Below are positions 10,177 to 19,584 of a stretch of DNA of 64,000 nucleotides, piece by piece (within the stretch, counting starts at the first letter, position 1; each line of letters opens with the position of its first letter). The position numbers were made by a program, and so were the translations under genes. Below the pieces are notes generated by a model that saw nothing but the letters and a program-made list of their open reading frames with translations, was not told the origin of the DNA and ran no database searches. The stretch spans positions 186,001-250,000 of the forward strand of contig NZ_JOII01000002.1 of the NCBI RefSeq assembly GCF_000719955.1, read 5' to 3'. The DNA is from Streptomyces albidoflavus (GTDB lineage Bacteria > Actinomycetota > Actinomycetes > Streptomycetales > Streptomycetaceae).

Positions 10177-12192
10177 TCAGAAGCGGCCGGCCGGGTCGGT
10201 CATGCCCTGCCGGCCCAGCAGTTCACCGAGGCCCTGCCGGGTGGCGACCAGGACCACCCGGTCCTGGGCCCGCAGGACGTAACCGGGGTGGATGTCCCAG
10301 GCCAGGGTGGGCGGGCGCCGCTCCCCCGGGACGGCGCCGAGGTGGTCGCGGCGTTCGTCCGGCCGGGCGGCGTCGAGGGCGACGACGCGCCAGGAGCCGG
10401 GCCGGAACGCCTCCTCGACGGTGCGGTCCTCGAACTCGGGGTGGCCGGCGACGTCGAGCGCGGCGAAGACCAGGACCCGCCGCTCGACGGGGACCGCGCC
10501 GAGGATCTGGCGGCCCATCATGGCGACCGCGAAGGCCGGTGCCGAGAGGGTGGAGACGCTGCGGCTGCGGGTGCGGGCCTGCGGGTGGGCGGCGCGCAGG
10601 GTGCGGTAGACGGCGGTGGCGAAGGCGTCGTCGAAGAGGCGCATCACCACCCGCAGGTCCTGTTTGACGCCCCGGGCGTAGAGCACCGCCTCCAGGTTGG
10701 TCGAGTCGACGCTGGTGAGGGCGAGCAGCGCGCGGGCCCGGTGGACCTTGGCCGCCTCCAGGACGCCTTCCTCGGTGACGTCGCCGATGACGGTCGGCAC
10801 CCGCAGCCGCCGCGCCAGGGCGATGCCCCGGGCCTCGGGGTCCTCCTCCACGCAGACCACCGGCACCTCCATCTCGTGCAGCCTGCTCAGCACCCGGCTG
10901 CCGACCTTTCCCAGGCCCAGCAGGACCACATGGCCGCTGAGCCCGCGCGGCGGCCGGCGCAGGTGGGTGGCGGTGCGGAAGGTGCCGAGCGCCTCCAGGA
11001 CGGCGGCGAGCAGGAACGGCAGGAGCAGCATGCCGACGACGGAGGCGAGCAGCTGGAGGATCTTCCGGGTGAGGACCTCGCCGTCCTCCACGGCGGGCTC
11101 GTTGATCGCCAGCAGGTCCAGCAGCGTCATGTGCATGGCGTGCAGCGGGCGTTCGTCGGTGGTGACGATCGCGACCACCGCCAGGACGCAGACGGCGGCC
11201 ACCAGCCCCGCCACCGACCAGCGCAGCTGACGGGAGAAGAGCGAGCCGAGCGGGGCGCCCCGGCCGCGCAGCCGGCGACGCAGCCGGCGGCGCGGGAGCT
11301 GCGGCACGCTGGTACCGACGCGTTCCAGGACGACGGTGGCCCGGCTGCTCTGGGAGTCGGCCACATCGGTGTCGTCGGGGAGCAGGGTGGGGGTGTCGCC
11401 GTCGCTGTCGGAGCCCTCGGAGCCGGCCGGGTCGCTGACGGTGGCGGAGAGCAGGGCGAGGGTGACCGGGGGCGGGTCGCCCGGGCGGCGCGGCAGGGAG
11501 GGGTCGCGTTCGGCGGCGCGCAGCAGGATGCCGTCGGCCTCGACCACCTTGCTCGACCCGGCGACGGCGGCCGCGGCGAGGGCGGGCGCGGCGGTGTCGG
11601 CGTCGGACATGACGGTGACACCGGCGTCGACGTCCTCCAGCCCCGCGAGGTGGGCGGCCTGTTCGAGGAGTTCTTCGAGGTGCTGGCCGAGCTTGCGGTT
11701 GTAGAGCCGGATCACCAGCCGCAGGCGGGGGTTGAGGCGGCGGGCGCGCAGGGCGGCGTGGATGTTGGTCTCGTCGTCGTCGTAGACGAGGGCCAGCGCC
11801 TCGGCGGTGTGGACCCGGGCCACGGCGAACGCCTCGTCGTCGGGGGCCGGGGCGTCCACCACGCGGACCTGGCCCGAGCGCCGGGGCTCCTGCGGCGCGG
11901 GCGGCGGGGTGGGGCCGTTGGCCGTGGCCGGGCCGCCGTTGCGGTTCATCACGGAGGAGACGCGGCCCAGCAGCAGGGAGGCGCGGCCCGGTGGACGGGC
12001 GGCGCCGGGCAGGCCGGGGCTGCGGCTCTCGGAGCCGGCCGGGGTGAGCAGGACCACGCGGACCCGGTAGACGTCGGCGAGTTCGGCGGCGAGCCGCTGG
12101 GCCAGCGCGTCGTCCCCGCAGACCACCATGTGCGGGGCGGCGGGCGGGGACTGGCTCGGCAGCGAGGAGGACGGGGTCGAGGCGAAGGACAC
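10177..12192 (-). CDS. membrane protein with two NAD-binding (TrkA-N/RCK) domains
   Basis: A potassium-channel-related protein of about 671 residues. An N-terminal Rossmann unit (VVCGDDALAQRLAAEL) degrades into a Pro/Ser-rich linker. Two hydrophobic segments (VAAVCVLAVVAIVTT and LLASVVGMLLLPFLLAAVLEAL) enclose a short loop that may be a pore region. A well-conserved second RCK domain follows (HVVLLGLGKVGSRVL..., GDVTEEGVLEAAKV) with a C-terminal domain. The layout recalls CASTOR/POLLUX-type and Streptomyces NAD-binding proteins. The start is uncertain: GTG 12192 is used here, while GTG 12291 and the ATG of MVVCGDD are alternatives. Substrate and gating are not deducible. Confidence 0.8.
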   Translation of the reverse strand: MSFASTPSSSLPSQSPPAAPHMVVCGDDALAQRLAAELADVYRVRVVLLTPAGSESRSPGLPGAARPPGRASLLLGRVSSVMNRNGGPATANGPTPPPAPQEPRRSGQVRVVDAPAPDDEAFAVARVHTAEALALVYDDDETNIHAALRARRLNPRLRLVIRLYNRKLGQHLEELLEQAAHLAGLEDVDAGVTVMSDADTAAPALAAAAVAGSSKVVEADGILLRAAERDPSLPRRPGDPPPVTLALLSATVSDPAGSEGSDSDGDTPTLLPDDTDVADSQSSRATVVLERVGTSVPQLPRRRLRRRLRGRGAPLGSLFSRQLRWSVAGLVAAVCVLAVVAIVTTDERPLHAMHMTLLDLLAINEPAVEDGEVLTRKILQLLASVVGMLLLPFLLAAVLEALGTFRTATHLRRPPRGLSGHVVLLGLGKVGSRVLSRLHEMEVPVVCVEEDPEARGIALARRLRVPTVIGDVTEEGVLEAAKVHRARALLALTSVDSTNLEAVLYARGVKQDLRVVMRLFDDAFATAVYRTLRAAHPQARTRSRSVSTLSAPAFAVAMMGRQILGAVPVERRVLVFAALDVAGHPEFEDRTVEEAFRPGSWRVVALDAARPDERRDHLGAVPGERRPPTLAWDIHPGYVLRAQDRVVLVATRQGLGELLGRQGMTDPAGRF

Positions 12193-12358
12193 GGGGACAG
12201 GGTGCCCTATCGGGGGCGTGCGGGGGTGATCTCCAGGTGCCTGGGGTGCGTAAGGGGTGTGTACGGGCCCCGGCGCGCCGTCTCGTACCACGGGAAGCGC
12301 CCGCCCCCGGGCGGGAGCGGGCGCATGTCCCGTGTCTGGCGCGCGGCCTGACGCAGGG

Positions 12359-12988
12359 TCAGTGGCCGCGGGCGATCCACTCGTCGAGGTGCGGGGCCTC
12401 CTCGCCGACGGTGGTGGTGTCGCCGTGGCCGGTGCGGACCACGGTCGCCTCGGGGAGGGTGAGGAGGCGGTCCCGGATCGAGGCGACGATGGTGGGGAAG
12501 TCGCTGAAGGAGCGTCCGGTCGCGCCGGGTCCGCCCTGGAAGAGCGTGTCGCCGCTGAAGACGGTGTGCAGCTCCGGGGCGTACAGGCTGACGGCCCCGG
12601 GACTGTGGCCGGGCGTGTGCAGCACCGTCAGGGTGGTCCCGGCGACGGTGATCTGCCGGCCGTCGGCGAGGTCGGCGTCGGGGCGGCGGGCCGGGTGGGT
12701 CTGGTCCCACAGGACGAGGTCGTCCGGGTGGAGCAGGATCGGCGCGCCGTACCGGTCGGCGAGGGCGGGGGCGGCGTCGATGTGGTCGTCGTGGGCGTGG
12801 GTGGAGACGATCGCCACGAGCTTCCGCTCGCCGACGGCGGCCGCGATGGCGGCCGCGTCGTGGGCGGCGTCGATCACGATCACCTCGGTGTCGTCGCCGA
12901 CGATCCACACGTTGTTGTCGACGTCCCAGGTGCCGCCGTCCAGCGAGAAGGTGCCGCTGGTGACGAGGTGTTCGATGCGGGCGGCCAT
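12359..12988 (-). CDS. MBL-fold metallohydrolase linked to mycothiol dehydrogenase
   Basis: A glyoxalase II-like hydrolase of 209 residues. The metal motif THAHDDHID (about residues 63-71), the HTPGHSPG motif, the GDTLF Asp and the C-terminal TGHGD His complete the binuclear metal site. The ATG shares one base with the stop of the preceding dehydrogenase gene (TGATG), so the two are co-translated. This pairing is widespread in mycothiol-producing actinobacteria. The hydrolase is thought to process a mycothiol thioester such as S-formylmycothiol, but that activity is inferred from context. Confidence 0.9.
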   Translation of the reverse strand: MAARIEHLVTSGTFSLDGGTWDVDNNVWIVGDDTEVIVIDAAHDAAAIAAAVGERKLVAIVSTHAHDDHIDAAPALADRYGAPILLHPDDLVLWDQTHPARRPDADLADGRQITVAGTTLTVLHTPGHSPGAVSLYAPELHTVFSGDTLFQGGPGATGRSFSDFPTIVASIRDRLLTLPEATVVRTGHGDTTTVGEEAPHLDEWIARGH

Positions 12989-14073
12989 CAGAGGACCACC
13001 ACCGAGCGCAGCACGTCGTTGCCGTGCATCCGGGCGAACGCCTCCTCGACGTCGTCCAGGCCGACGGTCTCGGTGACGAACGCGTCGAGGTCGAGCCGCC
13101 CCTGGAGGTAGAGGTCGATCAGCATCGGGAAGTCCCGGGAGGGCAGGCAGTCCCCGTACCAGGAGGACTTGAGGGCGCCGCCGCGGCCGAAGACGTCGAG
13201 GAGGGGCAGCTCGACGTTCATCTCGGGGGTGGGGACGCCGACCAGGACGACGGTGCCGGCCAGGTCGCGGGCGTAGAACGCCTGCCGGTAGGTCTCGGGC
13301 CGGCCGACGGCCTCGATGACCACGTCGGCGCCGAAGCCGTCGGTGAGTTCGCGGATGGCCTCGACGGGGTCGGCCTCGCGGGAGTTGACGGTGTGGGTGG
13401 CGCCGACCGAGCGGGCCTTCTCCAGCTTCCGGTCGTCGATGTCGACGGCGATGATCCGGCGGGCCCCGGCGAGCCGGGCGCCCGCGACGGCCGCGTCGCC
13501 GACCCCGCCGCAGCCGATGACGGCGACCGAGTCGCCGCGGCCGACGTTGCCGGTGTTGATGGCGGCGCCGATGCCGGCCATCACGCCGCAGCCCAGCAGC
13601 CCGGCGGCGGCCGGGGAGGCGGCCGGGTCGACCTTGGTGCACTGCCCGGCGGCGACCAGGGTCTTGTCGGCGAAGGCGCCGATGCCCAGCGCCGGGGTCA
13701 GCTCGGTGCCGTCGAGCAGGGTCATCTTCTGCTTGGCGTTGTGGGTGTCGAAGCAGTACTGCGGGCGGCCCCGCCTACAGGCACGGCACTGGCCGCAGAC
13801 GGCACGCCAGTTGAGGATCACGTAGTCGCCGGGGGCGACCTCGGTGACGCCCTCGCCGACCGACTCCACCACGCCCGCCGCCTCGTGGCCGAGGAGGAAG
13901 GGGAAGTCGTCGTTGATGCCGCCCTCGCGGTAGTGCAGATCGGTGTGGCAGACGCCGCACGCCTGGATGTCGACGACGGCCTCGCCGGGCCCGGGGTCCG
14001 GCACCACGATCGTCGTCAGTTCCACGGGCTCGCCCTTGGCGCGGGCGATGACGCCCCGCACGTGCTGTGCCAT
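12988..14073 (-). CDS. S-(hydroxymethyl)mycothiol dehydrogenase
   Basis: A zinc-dependent, NAD-dependent alcohol dehydrogenase of 361 residues that oxidises the formaldehyde-mycothiol adduct. The catalytic zinc motif [10 protein letters not shown] and GHEAAG are present. The structural zinc loop is atypical ([15 protein letters not shown]). The cofactor loop is [20 protein letters not shown], and the family C-terminus reads [13 protein letters not shown]. This set is characteristic of the MscR/AdhE2 class rather than glutathione-dependent AdhC. The ATG at 14073 has a GGAGAGG site upstream. Together with the overlapping MBL hydrolase it forms a formaldehyde-detoxification operon. Confidence 0.92.
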   Translation of the reverse strand: MAQHVRGVIARAKGEPVELTTIVVPDPGPGEAVVDIQACGVCHTDLHYREGGINDDFPFLLGHEAAGVVESVGEGVTEVAPGDYVILNWRAVCGQCRACRRGRPQYCFDTHNAKQKMTLLDGTELTPALGIGAFADKTLVAAGQCTKVDPAASPAAAGLLGCGVMAGIGAAINTGNVGRGDSVAVIGCGGVGDAAVAGARLAGARRIIAVDIDDRKLEKARSVGATHTVNSREADPVEAIRELTDGFGADVVIEAVGRPETYRQAFYARDLAGTVVLVGVPTPEMNVELPLLDVFGRGGALKSSWYGDCLPSRDFPMLIDLYLQGRLDLDAFVTETVGLDDVEEAFARMHGNDVLRSVVVL

Positions 14074-14323
14074 CTCTGGTGCCTCTCCTCTTCGTCGTGC
14101 GGCGCGGTGGCGCCGTCCGGTGGCGCGGCACGGCGGGTTCCCGTCCGCCGTGCGCACCTCGCTGGCTCCAGGATCACAGATGGCGGGGCGACCGTGGGCG
14201 CGCGGGGCCGCCGCGCAGGTGGGAGCGGGTGCGCGCGGGCGCTGTGACCCTCCTCCGGTTCACTCGTTTGACGGAGTGCTCGTCAGCACCAGTCTCCTGC
14301 TCCCGCGAAAGGCTCTCCGACCC

Positions 14324-16315
14324 ATGGCGCCCCTCCCCCACCGTCCCGACGCCGCACCCCCCGCCCGGATCGGGCTCGACCGGGCCGAGGCGGTGGTGGT
14401 CGAGCGTTACGCCCATCTGGTGCGCCTGGCCCATCTGGTGCTGCCGCCCGCACTGGGCCGCCACCGACGGGTCCTGCTCGCCCACGGCGTGGTGCAGCGC
14501 GCGCTGCCCGGCCTGACCACGGGCCGCGGCCAGGTCCCGGTCCCGGACGGCAGCACGGACCCGGTCGGCTACGCCTGGGTGCGCGGCCAGGTCCTGTCGG
14601 CCGCGCTCGCCTTCGAGCACCGCCCCCGGCTCTGGCCGCGCCGCCTGCCGCCGCCGCGCGCCCTGCGCCCGGGGCTGCCCGCCGTGTGGGGGCTGCGGTT
14701 CTTCCCCCGGGCCGGCGGTACCGAGGAACTGGCGCTCGACCGGGTGCTGGCGGAGGTCTCGGCACCCGCCAGGGCCGCCTTCGCGCTGGACGCCCTGGAG
14801 GAGCTGGGTACGGAGGACGTGGCCGCGCTGCTGGCGGCGGCCGGGGTCGCCGACCCCGAGGCGGCGCTGAAGGAGGCGGCCGGGGTACGGGCGCGGACCG
14901 GCGAGGCGGCCGGAGTACTGCTCGCCTCCCAGGAGTTCGACCCCTGCCAGGTGCAGACCCGGCCGACCGACCTGCTGAGCCGCCGCCGCAAGGGCCGGCT
15001 GGTGGGCGTGGGCCTCGTCGCGGTGGCCGCCTCCTGCGCGCTGGCGGTCTCCGGACCGGCGCCCGCGCCCGGCCCGGAGGTGAGCGAGGCGGACGGCAAG
15101 GGCGGGGTGGCCCCGGTCGCCGAGGCGCGGGGCGGGACCCCGGCGCTCAACCCGGCGTTGCTGCGGCGTACCGACGCCGCGCAGTGGGCCGACACCGCGC
15201 GGGTGGACTTCACGGCGTGGCCGCCGCGCGGCGGCCGTACCGAGGACACCGAGCTGCTGGGCCGGGCGCTGCGCGCCTGGAGCTCGCCGGAGGCGGCCGG
15301 GGTGAAACTGTCCCGGTCCCGTACGACGCCCGCGGTGCCCCCGGCGGGACCGCCCCGGCTGCTCTACGCGGGCGACGTGGCGGGGGCGGCGGTGGTCCTG
15401 CTGCACGACGGTTCCCGCGCGGCCCGCTACGCCGAGCCGCTGAATGGTTCCTCCCCGCCCTCGCTGGAGGTGGCCAGGACCGACGAGGCCGATGTGACGA
15501 CGGCGGCGGCGCTGGTGGTCAGCCGTACCGAGAGCGGCGTGCGGTTCCTGCTCGCCCCCTGGGTGGGCGAGGCCAAGACCCGGGATCTCCTGCGGCCCGG
15601 CGGCGATGCCCGGAAGCTGCGGGTCGACGAGGACGGGGTGACGGAGGCGGTGGCCGGGCCGCCGGTGGCGGGGGCGTCCTGTGAGCGGTGGCCGGTGGTA
15701 CGGCTGCGCTCCTCGCCCCGGATCGTGGAGGACCACGCCTTCCTCGTGACCGACCTGGGCGAACTGACGGCGGCCCACCTCTCGTACACGCCGCTGCCCG
15801 GTTCTGGGGCCGGGGCCCGCGCGCCCCGCGAGGCGACCGGCGAGACGGCGCTGGCGGCGTGGGCCCGGGTCGGCTGCCGGCTGGCCGGGCTGGAGCGGAG
15901 CGGCGTGCGGTCGGTGAACACCTGGGACTTCGCCGAACAGACGCTGCCGGAGGAGGCCGGGCGGGCGGTGTGGGGCTGCACCCGGGTCAGCACCTGGCAG
16001 GGGCCGGGGCACGTCCTGGTCCATCTGCGTCCCGAGGCCGGGCGGGCTGCGGTGCGGCTGGTCGGCGAGACCGGGCCGACCGCGGCGTGCAGCCGGTTCG
16101 GGCAGCATCTGGTGGCCAGCACCGCCTGGCGGGCGCCGTCGGGCCGGTGGTACTCGCTGGCGGCGGGGAGCCGCGAGGTGCGGGCACTGACGGTCTCCGG
16201 GCACGAGCGGGAGCAGGGCCGGACGGCGGCCGTCCGTACCGACGGTGAGCCCGACCCCCGCGTGACCGGCCATCTCTCCGGCGGCGACGAGCTGACGGAG
16301 CTGGAGTACCGCTGA
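14324..16315 (+). CDS. sigma-like membrane protein of unknown function
   Basis: A 663-residue protein I cannot name. The first ~220 residues resemble a degenerate ECF/SigE-type sigma factor: a region 2-like start (ERYAHLVRLAHLVLPPALGRHR) and a region 4-like helix pair (ARAAFALDALEELGTEDVAALLAAAGV). One transmembrane helix follows at about residues 227-245 (LVGVGLVAVAASCALAVSG). The remaining ~415 residues are a predicted extracellular domain rich in beta-strand patterns with scattered cysteines. I chose the ATG at 14324 with GAAAGG upstream. A membrane-tethered signalling protein is a plausible role, but nothing beyond topology supports it. Confidence 0.75.
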   Translation: MAPLPHRPDAAPPARIGLDRAEAVVVERYAHLVRLAHLVLPPALGRHRRVLLAHGVVQRALPGLTTGRGQVPVPDGSTDPVGYAWVRGQVLSAALAFEHRPRLWPRRLPPPRALRPGLPAVWGLRFFPRAGGTEELALDRVLAEVSAPARAAFALDALEELGTEDVAALLAAAGVADPEAALKEAAGVRARTGEAAGVLLASQEFDPCQVQTRPTDLLSRRRKGRLVGVGLVAVAASCALAVSGPAPAPGPEVSEADGKGGVAPVAEARGGTPALNPALLRRTDAAQWADTARVDFTAWPPRGGRTEDTELLGRALRAWSSPEAAGVKLSRSRTTPAVPPAGPPRLLYAGDVAGAAVVLLHDGSRAARYAEPLNGSSPPSLEVARTDEADVTTAAALVVSRTESGVRFLLAPWVGEAKTRDLLRPGGDARKLRVDEDGVTEAVAGPPVAGASCERWPVVRLRSSPRIVEDHAFLVTDLGELTAAHLSYTPLPGSGAGARAPREATGETALAAWARVGCRLAGLERSGVRSVNTWDFAEQTLPEEAGRAVWGCTRVSTWQGPGHVLVHLRPEAGRAAVRLVGETGPTAACSRFGQHLVASTAWRAPSGRWYSLAAGSREVRALTVSGHEREQGRTAAVRTDGEPDPRVTGHLSGGDELTELEYR

Positions 16316-16336
16316 CCCCGCGCCCGCCCGCCCCGG

Positions 16337-17350
16337 TCAGCGCAGGTCGAAGACGAGGCGGGCGGTCACCTTGCCGCCCAGCACCTCGTCGATGGAGGTG
16401 TTGATGTCCTCCAGGCGGCGGGTCTCGCGGACGACGCGGGTACGGCCGAGCTGGTGGAGCCGGAAGACCTCCACCAGGTCCTCGCGGGTCCCGACGATGG
16501 ACCCGGTGACGGTGGTGCCGTTGAGCACGGTGTCGAAGACCGGGATCGACAGCTCGCCCTCGGGCGGCAGGGCCACCAGGACGAGGGTGCCGCCCCGGTT
16601 GAGCGAGTCGTAGGCGGCGCGGAACGAGTCGTTGCTGACGGCCAGCGAGATGGCCGCGTCCGCGCCGCCGAGCCGCCGCACCTCCTCGGCCACGTCCTGG
16701 GTGCGGGCGTCGACGACGTGGTCGGCGCCGAGGTCGCGGGCGAGCTGGAGCTTCTCGTCGGTGATGTCCACGGCGATGGTCTCGGCGCCGAAGATGGTGG
16801 CGTACTGGAGGGCGAGGTGGCCGAGCCCGCCGATGCCGGAGACCAGGGCGCGCTTGCCGGGACGGGCGCCCGAGAGCTTGACCGCCTTGTACGTGGTGAC
16901 GCCGGCGCAGGTCAGCGGGGCGGCGTCGAGCGGGTCGATGCCGTCGGGGACGGGGACGACGTAGGTGCCGTGGGCCAGGGCGTACTCGGTGTGGCTGCCG
17001 TCGACGGAGTAGCCGCTGTTCTGCTGCTGGAGGCAGAGCGTCTCCCAGCCGCTGACGCAGTACTCGCAGTGCCCGCACGCCTCGCCCAGCCAGGGGATGG
17101 CGACCCGCCGGCCGACCTGTACGTGGTCCACCTGGTCGCCTCTGGCCTCGACGACGCCGATGCCCTCGTGGCCGGGGACGAACGGCGGGCTGGGCTTGAC
17201 CGGCCAGTCGCCGTGGGCGGCGTGGATGTCCGTGTGGCAGAGGCCGGAGGTCTCCATCCGGACCAGCACCTGGTGCCCGCCGGGTTCCGGCACCTCCCGC
17301 TCCTCGACCACGAGCGGCTCGGTGAAGCTGCGGACCACGGCTGCCTTCAT
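16337..17350 (-). CDS. zinc-dependent alcohol dehydrogenase (AdhP type)
   Basis: A medium-chain NAD-dependent alcohol dehydrogenase of 337 residues. It has the catalytic zinc motifs SGLCHTDIHAAHGDW and GHEG, the structural zinc cysteines CGHCEYC...C, and the cofactor loop GIGGLGHLALQYA. It oxidises primary alcohols or reduces aldehydes in the cytoplasm; length and motifs match the AdhP/ethanol-active class. It is separated from the upstream acyl-CoA dehydrogenase by 142 nt containing a strong hairpin, so it is probably transcribed independently. Confidence 0.92.
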   Translation of the reverse strand: MKAAVVRSFTEPLVVEEREVPEPGGHQVLVRMETSGLCHTDIHAAHGDWPVKPSPPFVPGHEGIGVVEARGDQVDHVQVGRRVAIPWLGEACGHCEYCVSGWETLCLQQQNSGYSVDGSHTEYALAHGTYVVPVPDGIDPLDAAPLTCAGVTTYKAVKLSGARPGKRALVSGIGGLGHLALQYATIFGAETIAVDITDEKLQLARDLGADHVVDARTQDVAEEVRRLGGADAAISLAVSNDSFRAAYDSLNRGGTLVLVALPPEGELSIPVFDTVLNGTTVTGSIVGTREDLVEVFRLHQLGRTRVVRETRRLEDINTSIDEVLGGKVTARLVFDLR

Positions 17351-17434
17351 GGGGTGCTCCCTGCGCTGCGGACGGGCGGCTCATGCCGGGCAACAGGCTA
17401 ATTCGTCCCGGCTCGTCACGCTTGTCCGCATACG

Positions 17435-17475
17435 GCGACCGCCGCCCTCCCCTTGCCAGGGAGGGCGGCGGTCGC
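17435..17475 (-). terminator. strong hairpin terminator after the acyl-CoA dehydrogenase
   Basis: A 17-bp perfect stem (17435-17451 pairing with 17459-17475, core ACCGCCGCCCTCCC / GGGAGGGCGGCGGT) with a 7-nt loop. It lies just downstream of the acyl-CoA dehydrogenase stop. Confidence 0.85.
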
Positions 17476-17492
17476 GCACCGTCGCGTCGGCG

Positions 17493-18719
17493 TCAGCGGA
17501 TCGGCATACCCGCCAGGGTGCGCGCGATGACCAGGCGCTGGATCTCGCTCGTGCCCTCGAAGATGGTGTAGATGGCGGCATCCCGGTGCATACGCTCCAC
17601 CGGGTACTCGCGGGTGTAGCCGTTGCCGCCGAGGATCTGGATGGCCTGGCCGGTGACCTTCTTCGCCGTCTCGCTGGCGAAGAGCTTCGACATGGAGCCC
17701 TCGGCGGCGGTGAACTGCTTGCCGTTGACCGCCATCCAGGAGGCGCGCCAGACCAGCAGCCGGGCCGCGTCGACGGAGGTCCGCATGTCGGCGAGCTGGA
17801 AGGCGATGCCCTGGTTGTCGATGATCGGGCGGCCGAACTGGGTCCGCGTCTTGGCGTACTCCAGGGCCTCCTCGTAGGCGGCGCGGGCGGTGCCGACGGC
17901 CATCGCGCCGACGGCCGGGCGGGACGCCTCGAAGGTGGCCATGGCGGCGTTCTTCACGCGCTCGCCGCCGCTCTTCGCGCGCTCCCGGGCGCGGGCGAGG
18001 CGCTCGTCGAGCTTCTCCTTGCCGCCGAGCAGGCAGGAGCCGGGGACGCGGACGTTCTCCAGGACGACCTCGGCGGTGTGCGAGGCGCGGATGCCGTGCT
18101 TCTGGAACTTCTGCCCCTGGGAGAGGCCCGGGGTGTTCGGCGGCACGATGAAGGAGGCGTGCCCCTTGGAGCCCAGCTCCGAGTCGACCACGGCGACGAC
18201 CACGTGGACGTTGGCGATGCCGCCGTTGGTCGCCCAGGTCTTGGTGCCGTTGAGCACCCACTCGTCCTTCGCCTCGTCGTAGACGGCGCGGGTGCGCATG
18301 GAGGCGACGTCGGAGCCGGCGTCGGGCTCGGAGGAACAGAAGGCGGCGACCTTGACGTCGTTCACGTCGCCGTACATCTGGGGTATCCAGGTGCCGATCT
18401 GCTCCTCGGTGCCGTTGGCGAGGACGCCGACGGCGGCGAGGCCGGTGCCGACGATCGACAGGGCGATCCCCGCGTCACCCCAGAACAGCTCCTCCATCGC
18501 CATCGGGATACCGAGGCCCGTGGGGTCGAAGTACTGCTGCGCGTAGAAGTCGAGGGAGTAGATTCCGACCTTGGCGGCTTCCTGGATGATGGGCCAGGGG
18601 GTCTCCTCGCGCTCGTCCCACTCGGCCGCGGCCGGGCGGATCACGTCGGCGGCGAAGCCGTGCAGCCAGTCCCGCACCTCTTTCTGCTCGTCGTTGAGCT
18701 CCATGGTGAACTCGGCCAT
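17493..18719 (-). CDS. acyl-CoA dehydrogenase
   Basis: An FAD-dependent acyl-CoA dehydrogenase of 408 residues that introduces the alpha-beta double bond in fatty-acyl-CoA oxidation. Signatures include [19 protein letters not shown] (FAD/substrate loop), [50 protein letters not shown] and the terminal [19 protein letters not shown]. The catalytic Glu is the one in FEGTSE. It is divergent from a TetR regulator gene with two operator-like repeats in between, which suggests lipid- or acyl-CoA-responsive repression. Confidence 0.94.
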   Translation of the reverse strand: MAEFTMELNDEQKEVRDWLHGFAADVIRPAAAEWDEREETPWPIIQEAAKVGIYSLDFYAQQYFDPTGLGIPMAMEELFWGDAGIALSIVGTGLAAVGVLANGTEEQIGTWIPQMYGDVNDVKVAAFCSSEPDAGSDVASMRTRAVYDEAKDEWVLNGTKTWATNGGIANVHVVVAVVDSELGSKGHASFIVPPNTPGLSQGQKFQKHGIRASHTAEVVLENVRVPGSCLLGGKEKLDERLARARERAKSGGERVKNAAMATFEASRPAVGAMAVGTARAAYEEALEYAKTRTQFGRPIIDNQGIAFQLADMRTSVDAARLLVWRASWMAVNGKQFTAAEGSMSKLFASETAKKVTGQAIQILGGNGYTREYPVERMHRDAAIYTIFEGTSEIQRLVIARTLAGMPIR

Positions 18720-18736
18720 GACCCCTCCAGCTGCTT

Positions 18737-18774
18737 GTTACTTGCGGTAACCCGAGTCTGTTACTGGTCGGTAG
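18737..18774. promoter_or_regulatory. tandem GTTAC...GTAAC/GTAG repeats, TetR operator candidate
   Basis: GTTACTTGCGGTAAC (18737-18751) is a palindrome with perfect 5-bp arms. A second copy, GTTACTGGTCGGTAG (18760-18774), follows 23 bp centre-to-centre. They lie in the gap between the acyl-CoA dehydrogenase and TetR genes. This is the spacing and symmetry expected of a TetR-family site controlling both genes. Confidence 0.6.
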
Positions 18775-18890
18775 GGTCTGTCAACCTCCGCCACCGGGGC
18801 GCCCCGGCCCGGCCGCCCGGTCACGGTCGGCGACGTTCAGGGTGTTACGTTGCCGAGGCGTCACGAATGAGCAGCCGGCGGGGAGAATCC

Positions 18891-19538
18891 ATGGAGACCA
18901 CACAGCGGACCGCCGAGCAGCGGGCCGCCCAGCGGCGCCGCGAGCTGCTGGACGCCGCGGACCGGGTGGTCCTGCGGGACGGCCCCGGCGCCTCGATGAA
19001 CGCCATCGCCGCCGAGGCGGGCATCACCAAGCCGATCCTCTACCGGCACTTCGGCGACAAGGGCGGCCTCTACAGCGCCCTGGCCAAGCGCCACACCGAC
19101 GCCCTGCTCGCCTCGCTGCGGGCGGCGCTGGACGCCCCGGCCGACCGCCGGGAGCGGGTGGAGGCGACCCTCGACACCTACCTCGCGGCCATCGAGGCCC
19201 GGCCGCAGGTCTACCGCTTCCTGATGCACCCCGCCGAGGGCGAGCCGGTGACGGCGGGCGACACCGCCTTCGACGCGGGCCGCCACTCGGCGCCCCTGCT
19301 GCGACTGATGGGCGAGGAGCTGGCCCAGGTCATCGCCGAGCGCGTGGACCTCGGACCGCGCGGCGGCGAGCTGGCCCGCGCCTGGGGCCACGGCATCGTC
19401 GGCATGATGCACGCCGCCGGGGACTGGTGGCTCTCGGAGCGCCCGTGCGACCGCGCCGCCCTGGTCAGCGCCCTGGCCGACCTGCTCTGGGGCCGACTGG
19501 CGGCGGCGGGGGACAAGGCCGGAGGGCCGGGGTTCTGA
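18891..19538 (+). CDS. TetR family transcriptional regulator
   Basis: A dimeric repressor of 215 residues. The N-terminal helix-turn-helix spans about residues 15-60, with MNAIAAEAGITKPILYRHFGDKGGLYSAL as the typical TetR signature. The C-terminal ligand-binding domain is all-helical and ligand-specific. The ATG at 18891 follows GGGGAG at good spacing; an upstream ATG (18867) is possible but less well supported. Divergence from the acyl-CoA dehydrogenase makes a fatty-acyl-CoA-type ligand likely (inference). Confidence 0.9.
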   Translation: METTQRTAEQRAAQRRRELLDAADRVVLRDGPGASMNAIAAEAGITKPILYRHFGDKGGLYSALAKRHTDALLASLRAALDAPADRRERVEATLDTYLAAIEARPQVYRFLMHPAEGEPVTAGDTAFDAGRHSAPLLRLMGEELAQVIAERVDLGPRGGELARAWGHGIVGMMHAAGDWWLSERPCDRAALVSALADLLWGRLAAAGDKAGGPGF

Positions 19539-19584
19539 CAGCGGTCCGCGGGGGGGGCGACATCTGCCTTGTAAGGGCAGCGCT

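Noticed and set aside
14174..16273. A long minus-strand ORF opposite the sigma-like membrane protein
   Set aside because: It has low-complexity Arg/Gly/Pro composition, no motifs and no ribosome site. The plus-strand frame has clear domains.
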